Numbered from the stretch's first letter, positions 25,098 through 35,193 are shown. The stretch: 64,000 nucleotides of DNA from Halopseudomonas sabulinigri (GCA_011053055.1 DRHT01000051.1:1-64000); one strand, 5' to 3'. The notes: generated from the letters alone by a model not told the origin. Numbers and translations are program-made.

Positions 25098-26525
25098 ATG
25101 AGCACAGCTACCACTCCGACAGCCTATAATTATAAGGTGGTACGCCAGTTCGCCGTCATGACGGTCGTCTGGGGTATCGTAGGTATGGCCATGGGCGTCT
25201 TTATTGCCTCCCAATTGGTCTGGCCTGAACTTAATTTTGGCTTGCCCTGGACCAGCTTTGGGCGTCTACGTCCTCTGCACACAAACGCCGTCATCTTCGC
25301 CTTTGGCGGATGCGCCCTGTTCGCTACCTCCTATTACGTGGTGCAACGCACGTCACAAGCACGTCTGGTTTCAGACGGGCTGGCTGCCTTCACCTTCTGG
25401 GGTTGGCAAGCTGTGATCGTGCTGGCCGTTATTACCCTGCCGCAGGGTCTGACGTCTACCAAGGAATACGCCGAGCTGGAATGGCCGATCGATATTCTGA
25501 TTGCAGTCGTCTGGATCAGTTACGCGCTGGTGTTTTTCGGCACCATCATGAAACGTCAGATGAAGCACATCTATGTCGGCAACTGGTTCTTCGGTGGTTT
25601 CATCATCACCGTCGCCGTGCTGCACATCGTTAACAGCATGGCTGTGCCGGTATCGCTGACCAAATCGTACTCCATGTACGCTGGTGCGACCGATGCGATG
25701 ATCCAGTGGTGGTATGGCCACAACGCGGTTGGTTTCTTCCTGACTGCGGGCTTCCTGGGCATGATGTACTACTTCGTACCCAAGCAGGCCGAGCGTCCGA
25801 TCTACTCCTATCGCCTGTCGATCGTGCACTTCTGGGCACTGATCTCCATCTACATCTGGGCCGGTCCTCACCACCTGCACTACACCGCGCTGCCTGATTG
25901 GGCGCAGTCACTGGGTATGGTGATGTCGCTGATTCTGCTGGCACCCTCTTGGGGCGGCATGATCAACGGTATGATGACGCTGTCGGGTGCCTGGCACAAA
26001 CTGCGCACTGACCCGATCCTGCGCTTCCTCGTTGTCGCGTTGGCCTTCTACGGCATGTCCACTTTTGAAGGCCCGATGATGGCCATCAAGACCGTGAACG
26101 CGCTGTCCCACTACACCGACTGGACCATTGGTCACGTACACGCCGGTGCACTGGGCTGGGTAGCGATGATCTCCATTGGCTCGCTCTATCACATGATTCC
26201 GAAGATTTTCGGTCGCGAAGCCATGTACAGCACCCCGCTGATCAACGCCCACTTCTGGTTGGCAACTATCGGCACCGTGCTTTACATCGTCGCCATGTGG
26301 GTCAACGGCATCACTCAGGGTTTGATGTGGCGTGCAGTTAACGTCGACGGCACACCAACCTACTCCTTCGTCGAAGCGCTGGAAGCCAGCCATCCGGGTT
26401 ACATCGTGCGGATGATCGGCGGCGCCTTCTTCCTGCTGGGCATGCTGCTGATGGCTTACAACGTGTGGCGTACCGTGCGTCACAGCAAGCCAGCGGAAGT
26501 TGTCGCTGCAGCCCAGACTGCCTGA
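25098..26525 (+). CDS. ccoN: Cytochrome c oxidase cbb3-type, catalytic subunit I
   Basis: 475 residues, twelve membrane helices, full-length similarity to Pseudomonas CcoN. This subunit binds heme b and the heme b3-CuB centre and reduces oxygen to water with high affinity. Histidine ligands are visible in [14 protein letters not shown] (near 50), the [14 protein letters not shown] segment (about 203-216), [16 protein letters not shown] (about 255-270) and [14 protein letters not shown] (about 343-356). The ATG at 25098 matches the family start MSTA; a GTG four codons upstream is possible. It is the first gene of ccoNOQP. Confidence 0.97.
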   Translation: MSTATTPTAYNYKVVRQFAVMTVVWGIVGMAMGVFIASQLVWPELNFGLPWTSFGRLRPLHTNAVIFAFGGCALFATSYYVVQRTSQARLVSDGLAAFTFWGWQAVIVLAVITLPQGLTSTKEYAELEWPIDILIAVVWISYALVFFGTIMKRQMKHIYVGNWFFGGFIITVAVLHIVNSMAVPVSLTKSYSMYAGATDAMIQWWYGHNAVGFFLTAGFLGMMYYFVPKQAERPIYSYRLSIVHFWALISIYIWAGPHHLHYTALPDWAQSLGMVMSLILLAPSWGGMINGMMTLSGAWHKLRTDPILRFLVVALAFYGMSTFEGPMMAIKTVNALSHYTDWTIGHVHAGALGWVAMISIGSLYHMIPKIFGREAMYSTPLINAHFWLATIGTVLYIVAMWVNGITQGLMWRAVNVDGTPTYSFVEALEASHPGYIVRMIGGAFFLLGMLLMAYNVWRTVRHSKPAEVVAAAQTA

Positions 26526-26537
26526 GGGACGAATTAG

Positions 26538-27146
26538 ATGAAAATGCATGAAACAGTAGAAAAAAACCTGGGCCTGATGGTCGTGCTGATGGTCGTTGCC
26601 ATCAGCTTCGGTGGCTTGGTCCAGATCGTCCCGTTGTTTTTCCAGCCGGAAACTACACAGCCGGTCGAAGGCTTGCGCCCTTACACCGCGGTTGAACTGG
26701 AAGGTCGCGACCTCTATATCCGTGAAGGCTGCGTCAGCTGCCACTCGCAGATGATCCGCCCGTTCCGTGCGGAAACTGAGCGTTACGGCCACTACTCGGT
26801 CGCCGGTGAAAGCGTCTGGGAGCACCCTTTCCTGTGGGGCTCCAAGCGTACCGGTCCCGATCTGGCCCGTGTTGGCAAACGTTACTCCGACGATTGGCAC
26901 CGCGCTCACTTGATCAACCCACGTGACGTGGTACCTGAATCCAAAATGCCCGCCTTCCCCTGGCTGCAAGACAACGTTCTCGATGGCGAATACACCGCCA
27001 AGAAAATGGAAGTACTGCGCGGACTGGGCGTTCCTTACACAGACGAAGACATCGCCGGCGCTCAGGAAGCGGTTGAGGGAGTTGCCGAAATCGACGCCCT
27101 CATCGCGTACCTGCAGCACCTTGGCACCGTCCTGTCGGACCGGTAA
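26538..27146 (+). CDS. ccoO: Cytochrome c oxidase cbb3-type, mono-heme subunit II
   Basis: 202 residues. One N-terminal membrane helix (about 14-35) anchors a periplasmic domain with one heme c site, Cys65-Val-Ser-Cys68-His69 in [15 protein letters not shown]. The distal Met ligand is likely in [11 protein letters not shown] (about 135-145). It passes electrons from CcoP to the CcoN hemes. It begins 12 bases after ccoN. Confidence 0.97.
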   Translation: MKMHETVEKNLGLMVVLMVVAISFGGLVQIVPLFFQPETTQPVEGLRPYTAVELEGRDLYIREGCVSCHSQMIRPFRAETERYGHYSVAGESVWEHPFLWGSKRTGPDLARVGKRYSDDWHRAHLINPRDVVPESKMPAFPWLQDNVLDGEYTAKKMEVLRGLGVPYTDEDIAGAQEAVEGVAEIDALIAYLQHLGTVLSDR

Positions 27147-27152
27147 GCAACT

Positions 27153-27341
27153 ATGGATATCAATACTCTCCGGGGCCTGGGCACCATCTTTGCGATGCTT
27201 GCTTTCATCGGTGTCGTGATATGGGCCTATAGCTCATACAAAAAGAAGGACTTCGACGAAGCAGCCCAGCTGCCCTTCGCCGACGAGAACGACGCCAAGG
27301 CCCGGGACGAGCAGCAAGATGATGCTAGGAGTAACAAGTAA
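27153..27341 (+). CDS. ccoQ: Cytochrome c oxidase cbb3-type, subunit IV
   Basis: 62 residues with a single membrane helix (about 9-28) followed by the YKKKDFDEAAQLPFADEND tail, the standard CcoQ layout. It stabilises the interaction of CcoP with CcoNO. It starts 6 bases after ccoO, and its stop codon shares one base with the ccoP start (TAATG). Confidence 0.94.
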   Translation: MDINTLRGLGTIFAMLAFIGVVIWAYSSYKKKDFDEAAQLPFADENDAKARDEQQDDARSNK

Positions 27342-28231
27342 TGACTAATTTCTGGAGCGGGTACATTGTTGTCCTGACCCTGACCTGCCTGGGCCTGATT
27401 TTGTGGTTGCTGTTGGCTACACGCAAGGGCCAGCGTTCAGAACAGACCGATGAGAAAGTCGGCCACAGCTTTGACGGTATTGAAGAATACGACAACCCCC
27501 TGCCCCGCTGGTGGTTCGTACTGTTCATTTCTACCATGGTTTTCGGCGCCTTTTATCTATTCCTATACCCAGGCTTGGGTAAGTGGGAAGGATATCTGGA
27601 ATGGACCTCGATCAAAGAGTACCAGGCCGAAGTCGCTAAAGCAGAAGAGCAATTCGCGCCGATTTTCGCACGCTATCGTGAGATGCCGGTTGAAGAAGTA
27701 GCCAAAGATCGAGACGCTACGCGCATCGGTCAACGCCTATTTGCGACCAACTGCTCGGTTTGCCACGGTTCAGACGCCCGCGGTGCATTCGGCTTCCCGA
27801 ATCTGACCGACGACGATTGGCTGTATGGCGGTGAGCCGGAAACCATTAAAACCACATTGCGCGGCGGCCGTCAGGCAGCCATGCCAGCTTGGCTGGGCGT
27901 GATTGGTGAGTCCGGAGTGCGTAACGTTGCTGGCTATGTACGTAGCCTCTCAGGTATGGAAACCGAGAATGTCGATTTGACTGCCGGTGCGGAAACCTTC
28001 AAGAACACCTGTGTGGCCTGCCACGGCGCTGACGGCAAAGGTAACCACCAGATGGGCGCGCCGAACCTGACCGACGATGTCTGGCTCTATGGTTCGAGCT
28101 TCCTGCAAGTGCAGCAAACTCTGCGTTACGGCCGTAACGGCCACATGCCTTCGCAAGCACATCTGGGCGAAGACAAGATTCACATGCTGGCTTCCTACAT
28201 TTACAGCCTGTCCCATAAGGACGAAAAGTAA
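27341..28231 (+). CDS. ccoP: Cytochrome c oxidase cbb3-type, di-heme subunit III
   Basis: 296 residues. Two N-terminal membrane helices (about 5-28 and 55-78) precede two cytochrome c domains with heme motifs CSVCH (from Cys138) and CVACH (from Cys224). Each is followed by the GAFGFPNLTDDDWLYGG / MGAPNLTDDVWLYG repeat, showing the domains arose by duplication. Met ligands are in AAMPAWLG and GHMPSQAHLG. It accepts electrons from soluble cytochrome c. It is the last gene of the operon, with a hairpin 34 bases downstream. Confidence 0.97.
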   Translation: MTNFWSGYIVVLTLTCLGLILWLLLATRKGQRSEQTDEKVGHSFDGIEEYDNPLPRWWFVLFISTMVFGAFYLFLYPGLGKWEGYLEWTSIKEYQAEVAKAEEQFAPIFARYREMPVEEVAKDRDATRIGQRLFATNCSVCHGSDARGAFGFPNLTDDDWLYGGEPETIKTTLRGGRQAAMPAWLGVIGESGVRNVAGYVRSLSGMETENVDLTAGAETFKNTCVACHGADGKGNHQMGAPNLTDDVWLYGSSFLQVQQTLRYGRNGHMPSQAHLGEDKIHMLASYIYSLSHKDEK

Positions 28232-28264
28232 GTTGTAGCTCGCAAGTAGTGCCGCGCAGTAGCA

Positions 28265-28289
28265 GATGGGGGAACTTGGTTCCCCCATC
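28265..28289 (+). terminator. Strong hairpin after ccoP
   Basis: A perfect 11-base-pair stem, GATGGGGGAAC / GTTCCCCCATC, with a three-base loop. Only a weak T run (GTGTTT) follows, so it may stabilise the mRNA end or attenuate rather than fully terminate read-through into ccoG. Confidence 0.6.
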
Positions 28290-28434
28290 GTGTTTCTGGC
28301 AATCGTCAATTGCGACCACTGGTCGCATTGTGCGGCTGGCCGATAAGGTCTATTTTCAGTATTACAGGCAAAGTCTGACCCTACGTGAGGTCAGTCCGCC
28401 CACACTTCCCTTCGCCTGAGAGGGTCAGCCTGAT

Positions 28435-29847
28435 ATGAGCAGTAAAATCCCCCTGCAAGACGTTACACCCAAAGTAGAAACTTACGACCTTTATGCCAAG
28501 CGCGAGAAGATCCAGACACGTTCATACACGGGCCTGTTCAAAAACATTCGCCTTGCCGGTGCGGGCTTTTTGTTTTTGCTGTATTTCGGCACCGTTTGGT
28601 TGAAGTGGGGCGATCGCCCAGCAGTACTTTGGGATTTGCCTGCGCGTCAGTTCCACATTTTCAGTGCTACCTTTCAGCCGGAAGACTTTTTCCTGCTGTC
28701 TTTCTTGCTGATCATCTGCGCCTTCGGCCTGTTCTTCATTACCGTATTTGCCGGCCGCGTATGGTGCGGTTATACCTGCCCGCAAACGGTCTGGACTTGG
28801 GTGTTCATGTGGGCTGAGCGCGTTACCGAAGGTGAGCGCAACGCCCGCATCAAGCTTGACCAGGCCTCCATGAGCCTCAACAAGTTCATGCGCCGAGCGG
28901 CCAAGCACAGTATCTGGCTGGCGGTATCGCTGGCCACAGCACTGACCTTCGTTGGCTATTTCACACCTATTCGCGGCTTGATCGTAGACATGTTTACTTG
29001 GCAAATGGCCGGGTGGTCATTGTTCTGGGTGTTTTTCTTCACCGCCGCAACCTACATCAATGCCGGCTGGCTGCGTGAGCAAGTATGCATTCACATGTGC
29101 CCCTATGCGCGCTTCCAGGCTGTCATGTTTGACGCTGACACACTGATCGTCTCCTACGATGTAGCCCGTGGCGAGCCGCGTGGCTCACGCAAAAAAGGCG
29201 TAGAGCCGGCAGAAATTGGCAAAGGCGACTGCATCGACTGCGAAATATGCGTGCAGGTATGCCCAACGGGTATCGATATTCGCGATGGCTTACAGGTCGA
29301 GTGCATCAGCTGCACCGCCTGTATCGACGCCTGCGATGAGGTAATGGAAAAGATGGATTACCCGCCGGGGTTGATTCGCTACACCACCGAACACAGCCTG
29401 GCGGGCAAACCAACCAAGGTTTTCCGTCCACGCTTGTTCGGCTATGGCACCGCCCTGCTGGTGATGATCGGTCTGTTTATTATCACCGTTGGCAATATTT
29501 CAGAAGTCTCACTGGATATCGAGCGCGATCGAAATGTTCTGTTTCGAGAAACCCACGGTGGACAGATCGAGAACGTGTACATTGTCAAAATTTTCAACAA
29601 GGGCACCACTGAGCGCAGTTATGACCTGAGCATGCAAGGCCGCCCCGGGCTGACACTGCAGCTGCCTGACAGTCGCTTATTGGTTGGCCCCAGTAGCAAG
29701 CTGCAACTGCCGCTGAATGTGCAGATAGACCCTGCGCAGCTGAATGGTGAAACCAATATACCTATCACCTTTGAAGTTATCGCCACCGACGACGACAGCG
29801 TAATAGCTACATCCGAGAGCCGTTTCATGGCGCCCAAAGTACGTTAA
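28435..29847 (+). CDS. ccoG: Cbb3 oxidase accessory protein CcoG (RdxA/FixG)
   Basis: 470 residues. About five membrane helices surround a cytoplasmic ferredoxin-type region with two 4Fe-4S motifs: CIDCEICVQVCPTGID and CISCTACIDACDEV (about 265-305). A GRVWCGYTCPQTVWTWVFMW motif (about 107-126) and an immunoglobulin-like C-terminal domain follow the family pattern. CcoG is a cupric reductase that supplies Cu(I) for the CuB site. It heads the assembly operon ccoGHIS. An inverted repeat CTGACC-N8-GGTCAG (28375-28394) lies about 40 bases upstream of the start. Confidence 0.95.
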   Translation: MSSKIPLQDVTPKVETYDLYAKREKIQTRSYTGLFKNIRLAGAGFLFLLYFGTVWLKWGDRPAVLWDLPARQFHIFSATFQPEDFFLLSFLLIICAFGLFFITVFAGRVWCGYTCPQTVWTWVFMWAERVTEGERNARIKLDQASMSLNKFMRRAAKHSIWLAVSLATALTFVGYFTPIRGLIVDMFTWQMAGWSLFWVFFFTAATYINAGWLREQVCIHMCPYARFQAVMFDADTLIVSYDVARGEPRGSRKKGVEPAEIGKGDCIDCEICVQVCPTGIDIRDGLQVECISCTACIDACDEVMEKMDYPPGLIRYTTEHSLAGKPTKVFRPRLFGYGTALLVMIGLFIITVGNISEVSLDIERDRNVLFRETHGGQIENVYIVKIFNKGTTERSYDLSMQGRPGLTLQLPDSRLLVGPSSKLQLPLNVQIDPAQLNGETNIPITFEVIATDDDSVIATSESRFMAPKVR

Positions 29848-29864
29848 TGACCACAGGAACACGC

Positions 29865-30380
29865 ATGCAAGCTGATAATCAAATCGCGCCCTGGTACAAG
29901 CAGTTCTGGGCGTGGTTCGTCATTGCCATTCTCGCCTTCGCCGTCTTCATTGGCCTTGGGCTGCTATTTATTGCCATGCTTAATCCCGACAGCCTGGTAC
30001 GCGACAACTATTACACTGAAGGCAAGGCGATCAACATGTATCTGGGTCGCGACCATATGGCTCGCGATCTGAATGTGACCGCTAACTTTGATATTGACGA
30101 AGTCACCGGCGATATCAGCATGCAGCTACAGGGCGACTTTGCCGCCATGCCACGCGGCCTGACACTGGATTTGATTTCCCCCGCACATGCATCAAAAGAT
30201 CGCGCGATCACCCTGCGGCAGATCAAGGACAACACCTACACCGGTCAGCTGGAACAGCAGATTGAAGGTCGTCGTTATATTGAGCTGAGTGATCCGGACA
30301 AGCCGGGTGACCATGGCTGGCGCGTGACCGGCGAGCTGCAAATGGCGCCCGGGCAGCAATACCAGATCACCGCGCAGTAA
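29865..30380 (+). CDS. ccoH: FixH family protein
   Basis: 171 residues from the ATG at 29865, chosen because AGGA lies six bases before it; an in-frame ATG at 29847 overlaps the ccoG stop codon and would add six residues. One N-terminal membrane helix (about 13-37) is followed by a periplasmic FixH domain with NPDSLVRDNYYTEGKAIN (about 40-57). It takes part in cbb3 oxidase maturation and associates with the complex. It ends 3 bases before ccoI. Confidence 0.92.
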   Translation: MQADNQIAPWYKQFWAWFVIAILAFAVFIGLGLLFIAMLNPDSLVRDNYYTEGKAINMYLGRDHMARDLNVTANFDIDEVTGDISMQLQGDFAAMPRGLTLDLISPAHASKDRAITLRQIKDNTYTGQLEQQIEGRRYIELSDPDKPGDHGWRVTGELQMAPGQQYQITAQ

Positions 30381-30383
30381 CTG

Positions 30384-32855
30384 ATGGCGCAACCCAACCC
30401 CTGTTTTCACTGCGGCGAACCGGTTCCCACCAGCGCTCCTTGGCACACGCAAATACTGGGCGAGCAGCGACCGATGTGCTGCCCCGGCTGTCTCGCCGTG
30501 GCGCAAGCTATTTGCGGTGCGGGACTAGAGTCCTATTACCAGCATCGTACTGAGCGCTCTGCCAACCCCGAGGCCATGCCACGGGTGTTGCAGGAAGAGC
30601 TAGAGCTGTATGACCGCGACGACGTGCAACAGCGTTATCTCCAGAACAGCCAGAGCAAGCAAAACAACGGTGAGCAGCCGCACATTCAATTGCTAATCGA
30701 GGGCATCAATTGCGCCGCTTGCTGCTGGCTGATTGAGCGCCACCTGCGCGCCCAACCGGGCGTGATTGATGCCAGCCTGAACATGGGCAATCAGCGCCTC
30801 AGCCTAAGCTGGCAAGCAGACCAGATTAAGCTTTCCAGCCTCATCGCCGGGCTACGCCGTATCGGCTATACCGCCCACCCCTATGAGCCTGACAAGGCCG
30901 CCGAACAGATCGCCACAGAGAACCGTCGCTACCTGCGTCGTTTGGGCCTAGCCGGCTTGATGTTCATGCAGGTGATGATGGCGACTATGGCGCTCTACGA
31001 AGAGTTTGATCAAGACCTTACTGAAGGCATGGCACACCTACTGCGCTGGGCCAGCTTGCTGATGACCACCCCGGTGGTGTTCTACAGCTGCGCGCCTTTC
31101 TTTCAAGGTGCCTGGCGAGACATAAAAAATCGCCGACTGAGCATGGATGTGTCTGTTTCACTGGCAATCGGTGGCGCCTATCTCGCCGGCATCTGGGCCA
31201 CCATCACCGGCACCGGCGAAGTCTATTTCGACTCGGTCACCATGTTCGCCTTCTTCCTGTTGGCTGGCCGCTACCTTGAACGCCGCGCTCGCCAACGCAC
31301 AGTAGAAAGCACCGCGCGACTGGTCAATTTGTTACCCCCCAGCGCCGTACGCATCCAGCCCGATGGCAGCAGCCTGCGCATCATGCTGGATGAACTCAAG
31401 ACCGGCGACACAGTAGAGGTTAAACCCGGCGAGAGCATCCCCGCAGATGGCCGCATCCTACACGGTAACAGCAGCGTGGATGAGTCGGCGCTGTCGGGCG
31501 AATACTTACCGATAGCCAAACGTACCGGCGACCCGGTAACCGCGGGTACGCTGAACGTCGAAGGTCCCTTGCAGATTGAAATTACCGCGCTAGGCGATCA
31601 GACCCGCCTATCGGCGATTGTGCGCCTGCTGGAACGCGCGCAATCCGATAAGCCTCGGCTGGCGCAGCTGGCTGATCAAGTAGCTCAGTATTTTCTGCTC
31701 ACCGTACTGCTGGCAGTGGTCGCGGTAGGTAGCGCCTGGTGGTGGCTGAGTGATCTGAGTACCGCTTTTTGGATTGTCATCGCTATGCTCGTCGCCACCT
31801 GCCCCTGCGCGCTGTCCCTCGCCACGCCCACAGCACTGACGACCGCCACCGGCAGCCTGCATAAACTCGGGCTATTGATCACCCGCGGGCATGTGCTCGA
31901 AGGTATCAACCAAATCACCACCGTGATTCTCGACAAGACCGGCACCTTAACCGAAGGCCGTATGACTCTGGAGCAGATCCAACCCTTTGACGGCCACGAC
32001 GCCGAGCAAGCACTGCACTGGGCACGTATGCTTGAGAGTTGCTCAGAGCACCCCATCGCCCGCGCGTTCGGCCGCAGCGTGCAGAACGCCAATAGCTTAG
32101 AAAATGTGCCTGGGCAAGGCTTGCAGGGCGACTGCGAGGGTCACACCTTGCGCATCGGCAAGCCCGACTTCGTCAGTGCGCTGGGCCAGTACCCTGCCCC
32201 ACCCTATCCGGACGCCCCAGGCCAGTGGTTACTACTGGGCAGCGCCAGCGCGCCGATTGCCTGGTTTGCTTTGAATGACCGTTTGCGCAGTGACGCAGTC
32301 GCTATGGTCGCGGCCTTGCAGGCGCGCAACCTGCGGGTAGTGTTGCTATCAGGCGACCAATCACCCGTGGTGCAACGCATGGCGGCGCAGCTCAACATTA
32401 GTGAAGCCATTGGCAACGCCGATCCCGATGAGAAGCTGGCTTACGTGCAGGCGCAGCAAGCGCGTGGCGAAAAGGTGCTGATGCTGGGTGACGGCGTCAA
32501 CGATGTGCCGGTACTGGCCAGCGCTGATATTTCCGTCGCCATGGGCAACGCTTCTGATCTGGCCAAGACCAATGCCGATGCGGTACTGCTCAATAGTCGG
32601 CTTCTGACCTTGGTAGACAGCCTGCGAGTGGCCCGGCGTACGCGTATCATCATGATTGAAAATCTTACTTGGGCCAGCCTGTACAATCTCGCGATATTGC
32701 CACTCGCGGCGCTCGGTATGGTCTCCCCAGCCTGGGCCGCGCTGGGTATGTCTGCAAGTTCATTGCTGGTGGTGCTCAACGCGTTGCGCCTTACTCGTGT
32801 AAAAGTGCAAACGCCGCAACAACCCATCACTTCAGCCGTGGAGATCAGCGCATGA
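30384..32855 (+). CDS. ccoI: Cu(I)-exporting P1B-type ATPase for cbb3 assembly
   Basis: 823 residues. An N-terminal Cys-rich region has CFHC (7-10) and CCPGC (32-36), then a heavy-metal-associated domain with CAAC (110-113). Eight membrane helices follow, with the ion-binding Cys473-Pro-Cys475. The phosphorylation site is Asp517 in DKTGTLT; SEHPIA and GDGVNDVPVL complete the ATPase core. FixI/CcoI-type pumps export copper to the periplasm for insertion into CcoN rather than for resistance. The ATGA overlap with ccoS indicates translational coupling. Confidence 0.95.
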   Translation: MAQPNPCFHCGEPVPTSAPWHTQILGEQRPMCCPGCLAVAQAICGAGLESYYQHRTERSANPEAMPRVLQEELELYDRDDVQQRYLQNSQSKQNNGEQPHIQLLIEGINCAACCWLIERHLRAQPGVIDASLNMGNQRLSLSWQADQIKLSSLIAGLRRIGYTAHPYEPDKAAEQIATENRRYLRRLGLAGLMFMQVMMATMALYEEFDQDLTEGMAHLLRWASLLMTTPVVFYSCAPFFQGAWRDIKNRRLSMDVSVSLAIGGAYLAGIWATITGTGEVYFDSVTMFAFFLLAGRYLERRARQRTVESTARLVNLLPPSAVRIQPDGSSLRIMLDELKTGDTVEVKPGESIPADGRILHGNSSVDESALSGEYLPIAKRTGDPVTAGTLNVEGPLQIEITALGDQTRLSAIVRLLERAQSDKPRLAQLADQVAQYFLLTVLLAVVAVGSAWWWLSDLSTAFWIVIAMLVATCPCALSLATPTALTTATGSLHKLGLLITRGHVLEGINQITTVILDKTGTLTEGRMTLEQIQPFDGHDAEQALHWARMLESCSEHPIARAFGRSVQNANSLENVPGQGLQGDCEGHTLRIGKPDFVSALGQYPAPPYPDAPGQWLLLGSASAPIAWFALNDRLRSDAVAMVAALQARNLRVVLLSGDQSPVVQRMAAQLNISEAIGNADPDEKLAYVQAQQARGEKVLMLGDGVNDVPVLASADISVAMGNASDLAKTNADAVLLNSRLLTLVDSLRVARRTRIIMIENLTWASLYNLAILPLAALGMVSPAWAALGMSASSLLVVLNALRLTRVKVQTPQQPITSAVEISA

Positions 32856-33067
32856 CCGTACTCTACATTCTGGTTCCGATCGCCATACTCTTGGTGGTCA
32901 TCGCCATCTGGGTATTCAACTGGGCGGTCAACAACGGCCAGTACGATGACCTCGACAGCCCCGCGCATAGCATTCTATTTGACGAAGACGATCCTGCTCA
33001 TCTGGCTGCGCAAAGCCAGCATGACGACCAACCGGCGACAAAAACACCCGACGACAAGTCGTTATGA
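32852..33067 (+). CDS. ccoS: Cbb3 oxidase assembly protein CcoS
   Basis: 71 residues. An N-terminal membrane helix (about 3-27) contains ILVPIAILLVVIAIWVFNWAV, followed by NNGQYDDLDSPAHSILFDED, the family signature, and a polar tail. It is needed for heme and copper insertion into cbb3 oxidase. It overlaps ccoI by 4 bases and the next gene by 4 bases. Confidence 0.94.
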   Translation: MTVLYILVPIAILLVVIAIWVFNWAVNNGQYDDLDSPAHSILFDEDDPAHLAAQSQHDDQPATKTPDDKSL

Positions 33068-33810
33068 CTGCGGATTTGCTGCCACAGGTATTGACCGCTT
33101 TAGCGCTCGGGCTGCTCGGCGGCGGCCATTGCATTGGCATGTGCGGCGGCTTGATGGGCGCGCTCACGCTGGCCATTCCGGCGGACCAGCGCCAGGGCTG
33201 GCCGCTATGGCGCATCCTCCTCAGCTATAACCTGGGCCGCATCACCAGTTACACCATCGCGGGCGCGCTGCTGGGTAGCTTTGGCTGGGCTCTACAAGGT
33301 ATGGGGTTGGCGCCGGTATTGCGTACTATTGCTGGCTTATTGATGATTTGCATGGGCCTGTATCTGGCCAATTGGTGGTCTGGTCTCACCCGCATTGAAA
33401 GCGTGGGCCGTGGTCTGTGGCGGCATATTGAACCACGCGCGCGCAAACTGCTGCCTGTCCATCGCCCAAGACAAGCACTGGTGCTAGGTGCGCTTTGGGG
33501 CTGGCTACCTTGCGGCCTAGTCTACAGCTCGCTGGTGTGGGCTAGCAGCCACGGCAGCAGCGCCACCTCTGCCCTGCTGATGTTGGCTTTTGGCGTGGGC
33601 ACCCTACCCACTTTGCTGGCAACCGGTGCCGCGGCCGACAAACTCACTACGCTGCTACGCAAACGCAGCCTACGTATTGGCGCCGCTAGTCTGATCATCG
33701 TTTTCGGTCTTTGGACACTGCCCGGCCCTCACCAACAGTGGGTTATAAGCGCCCTGTCACCACCGGCGAGTTTGCAGGAATCAAGCCACCAAGAGCACGC
33801 TCATCATTAA
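33064..33810 (+). CDS. SafE/TauE-type membrane protein (UreH-like domain)
   Basis: 248 residues with about six membrane helices. The family motif GGGHCIGMCGGLMGAL (about 18-33) carries a His-x3-Cys metal-site-like element, and GALWGWLPCGLVYSSLVWA (about 141-159) mirrors it in the second half. Proteins of this type accompany cbb3 assembly genes in many proteobacteria and are thought to handle copper or redox equivalents, as in DsbD/CcdA-like systems. A His-rich C terminus (HQEHAHH) also points to metal. It overlaps ccoS by 4 bases, so it belongs to the same operon. Confidence 0.85.
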   Translation: MTADLLPQVLTALALGLLGGGHCIGMCGGLMGALTLAIPADQRQGWPLWRILLSYNLGRITSYTIAGALLGSFGWALQGMGLAPVLRTIAGLLMICMGLYLANWWSGLTRIESVGRGLWRHIEPRARKLLPVHRPRQALVLGALWGWLPCGLVYSSLVWASSHGSSATSALLMLAFGVGTLPTLLATGAAADKLTTLLRKRSLRIGAASLIIVFGLWTLPGPHQQWVISALSPPASLQESSHQEHAHH

Positions 33811-33897
33811 TGGCAACATTTTGCGCATAGCCCGGCGTGTATCCCAACGAGCCTTGTTGTACGCTTGCATTTAACGCATCACGAGACAAACCCTGCC

Positions 33898-34629
33898 ATG
33901 ACTGACGCCATCAAACTTCGCGCGCTCCCTGAAGCCCATTGCAAAGATTGCAGTCTCGCGTCAATGTGCCTGCCGTTAGCGTTGCACGACACCGAAATGG
34001 ACACTCTCGACGCCATCGTCAAACGCGGCAAGCCGCTGCGCAAAAACGAGCTTTTGTTTCGTCAGGGCGATACTTTTGGCTCTGTGTATGCCTTACGCTC
34101 CGGCACTATCAAGACCTTCAGCGTCAACGATGCGGGCGTAGAGCAGATCACCGGCTTTCATCTGGCCGGTGAACTGATCGGCTTGTCCGGCATGGACGGC
34201 GAGCGTCAGCCGCTCTCAGCCAAGGCGCTGGAAACTACTTCGGTCTGCGAGATACCCTACGAGCGCCTCGATGATCTTACCGCCAGCATACCGAACCTTC
34301 GCCGCCAGGTGATGCGGCTGATGAGCCGCGAAATCCGCGATGACCAACAGATGATGCTGTTGCTCTCGAAAAAGACCGCCGATGAACGCATCGCTACCCT
34401 ACTGATTAACCTATCCGCGCGCTTGCGCTCACGTGGCTACTCGGCCAACCGTTTCCGCTTGTCCATGTCGCGCAACGATATTGGCAACTATCTTGGCCTC
34501 GCGGTAGAAACGGTATCGCGCGTGTTCACGCGCTTTCAGCAACAGGGCTTGATCGCAGCTGAGGGCAAACAGATAGATATTCTCGACCACGCCGAGCTCT
34601 GCGCTCTGGCGGGCGGCCAACTCGACTGA
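33898..34629 (+). CDS. anr: Anaerobic regulator Anr (FNR family)
   Basis: 243 residues from the ATG at 33898, which matches the P. aeruginosa start; an earlier ATG at 33865 adds eleven unlike residues. Cluster ligands Cys15, Cys18, Cys24 and Cys117 match the 4Fe-4S oxygen sensor. The effector-fold region includes [17 protein letters not shown]. The C-terminal helix-turn-helix contains [25 protein letters not shown] with the recognition residues E-x2-S-R. Anr activates cbb3, arginine and denitrification genes at low oxygen. In P. aeruginosa hemN sits just upstream; here it is absent and the SafE-type gene comes first. Confidence 0.96.
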   Translation: MTDAIKLRALPEAHCKDCSLASMCLPLALHDTEMDTLDAIVKRGKPLRKNELLFRQGDTFGSVYALRSGTIKTFSVNDAGVEQITGFHLAGELIGLSGMDGERQPLSAKALETTSVCEIPYERLDDLTASIPNLRRQVMRLMSREIRDDQQMMLLLSKKTADERIATLLINLSARLRSRGYSANRFRLSMSRNDIGNYLGLAVETVSRVFTRFQQQGLIAAEGKQIDILDHAELCALAGGQLD

Positions 34630-34644
34630 CCCGCAGGAAAATTC

Positions 34645-35193
34645 ATGATCTTTGACGAATACACCATAAAATCGCTAATCCGCCCGGTGCCAGACTTCCC
34701 TAAGCCCGGCGTTACCTTTCGCGATATCACCCCCCTATATCAATCGCCGCGTGCCATGCGCATGGTTGCCGACAGCCTGATTCAACGTTATGTCGAATCA
34801 CCGGTCACCCATATTGGAGCCATCGATGCGCGAGGCTTTCTACTTGGCGCGGTGCTCGCCTACGAGCTGAATAAACCGCTGGTACTGTTCCGCAAGGCCG
34901 GCAAGTTACCCGCTGATACTTTGCGCGAGAGCTATGCCACCGAATACAGCGAAACCACGCTAGAGATGCACCGTGATGCTCTCAGCGGCGGCGAGCAAGT
35001 CTTGCTGCTCGATGATTTGATCGCCACCGGTGGCACTTTTATGGCTGCCGCGAGCCTGGTTCGTCAGTCTGGAGCCACTGTGTACGAAGCGGCCGCGATC
35101 ATTGACCTGCCCGATCTTGGTGGCTCGCGCAGCATGCAGGATGCCGGTATTCCCACCTTCACCCTTTGCGCCTTTGCCGAGGACGAACAGTAG
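34645..35193 (+). CDS. apt: Adenine phosphoribosyltransferase
   Basis: 182 residues. It converts adenine and PRPP to AMP in purine salvage. Diagnostic elements are [16 protein letters not shown] (about 16-31), the [12 protein letters not shown] segment, FRKAGKLPA, and the PRPP-binding motif [13 protein letters not shown] (about 119-131). AGGAAAATTC precedes the ATG. It lies 15 bases after anr, the order found in Pseudomonas. Confidence 0.95.
   Translation: MIFDEYTIKSLIRPVPDFPKPGVTFRDITPLYQSPRAMRMVADSLIQRYVESPVTHIGAIDARGFLLGAVLAYELNKPLVLFRKAGKLPADTLRESYATEYSETTLEMHRDALSGGEQVLLLDDLIATGGTFMAAASLVRQSGATVYEAAAIIDLPDLGGSRSMQDAGIPTFTLCAFAEDEQ

Noticed and set aside
24848-25129. 93-codon frame in the ccoN upstream region
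   Set aside because: It runs into ccoN in another frame, covers the promoter palindrome and has no binding site.
25908-27119. 403-codon open frame on the minus strand across ccoN and ccoO
   Set aside because: It is a shadow of strongly coding sequence; its composition (very rich in His, Asp and Gln) is typical of antisense frames of GC-biased genes.
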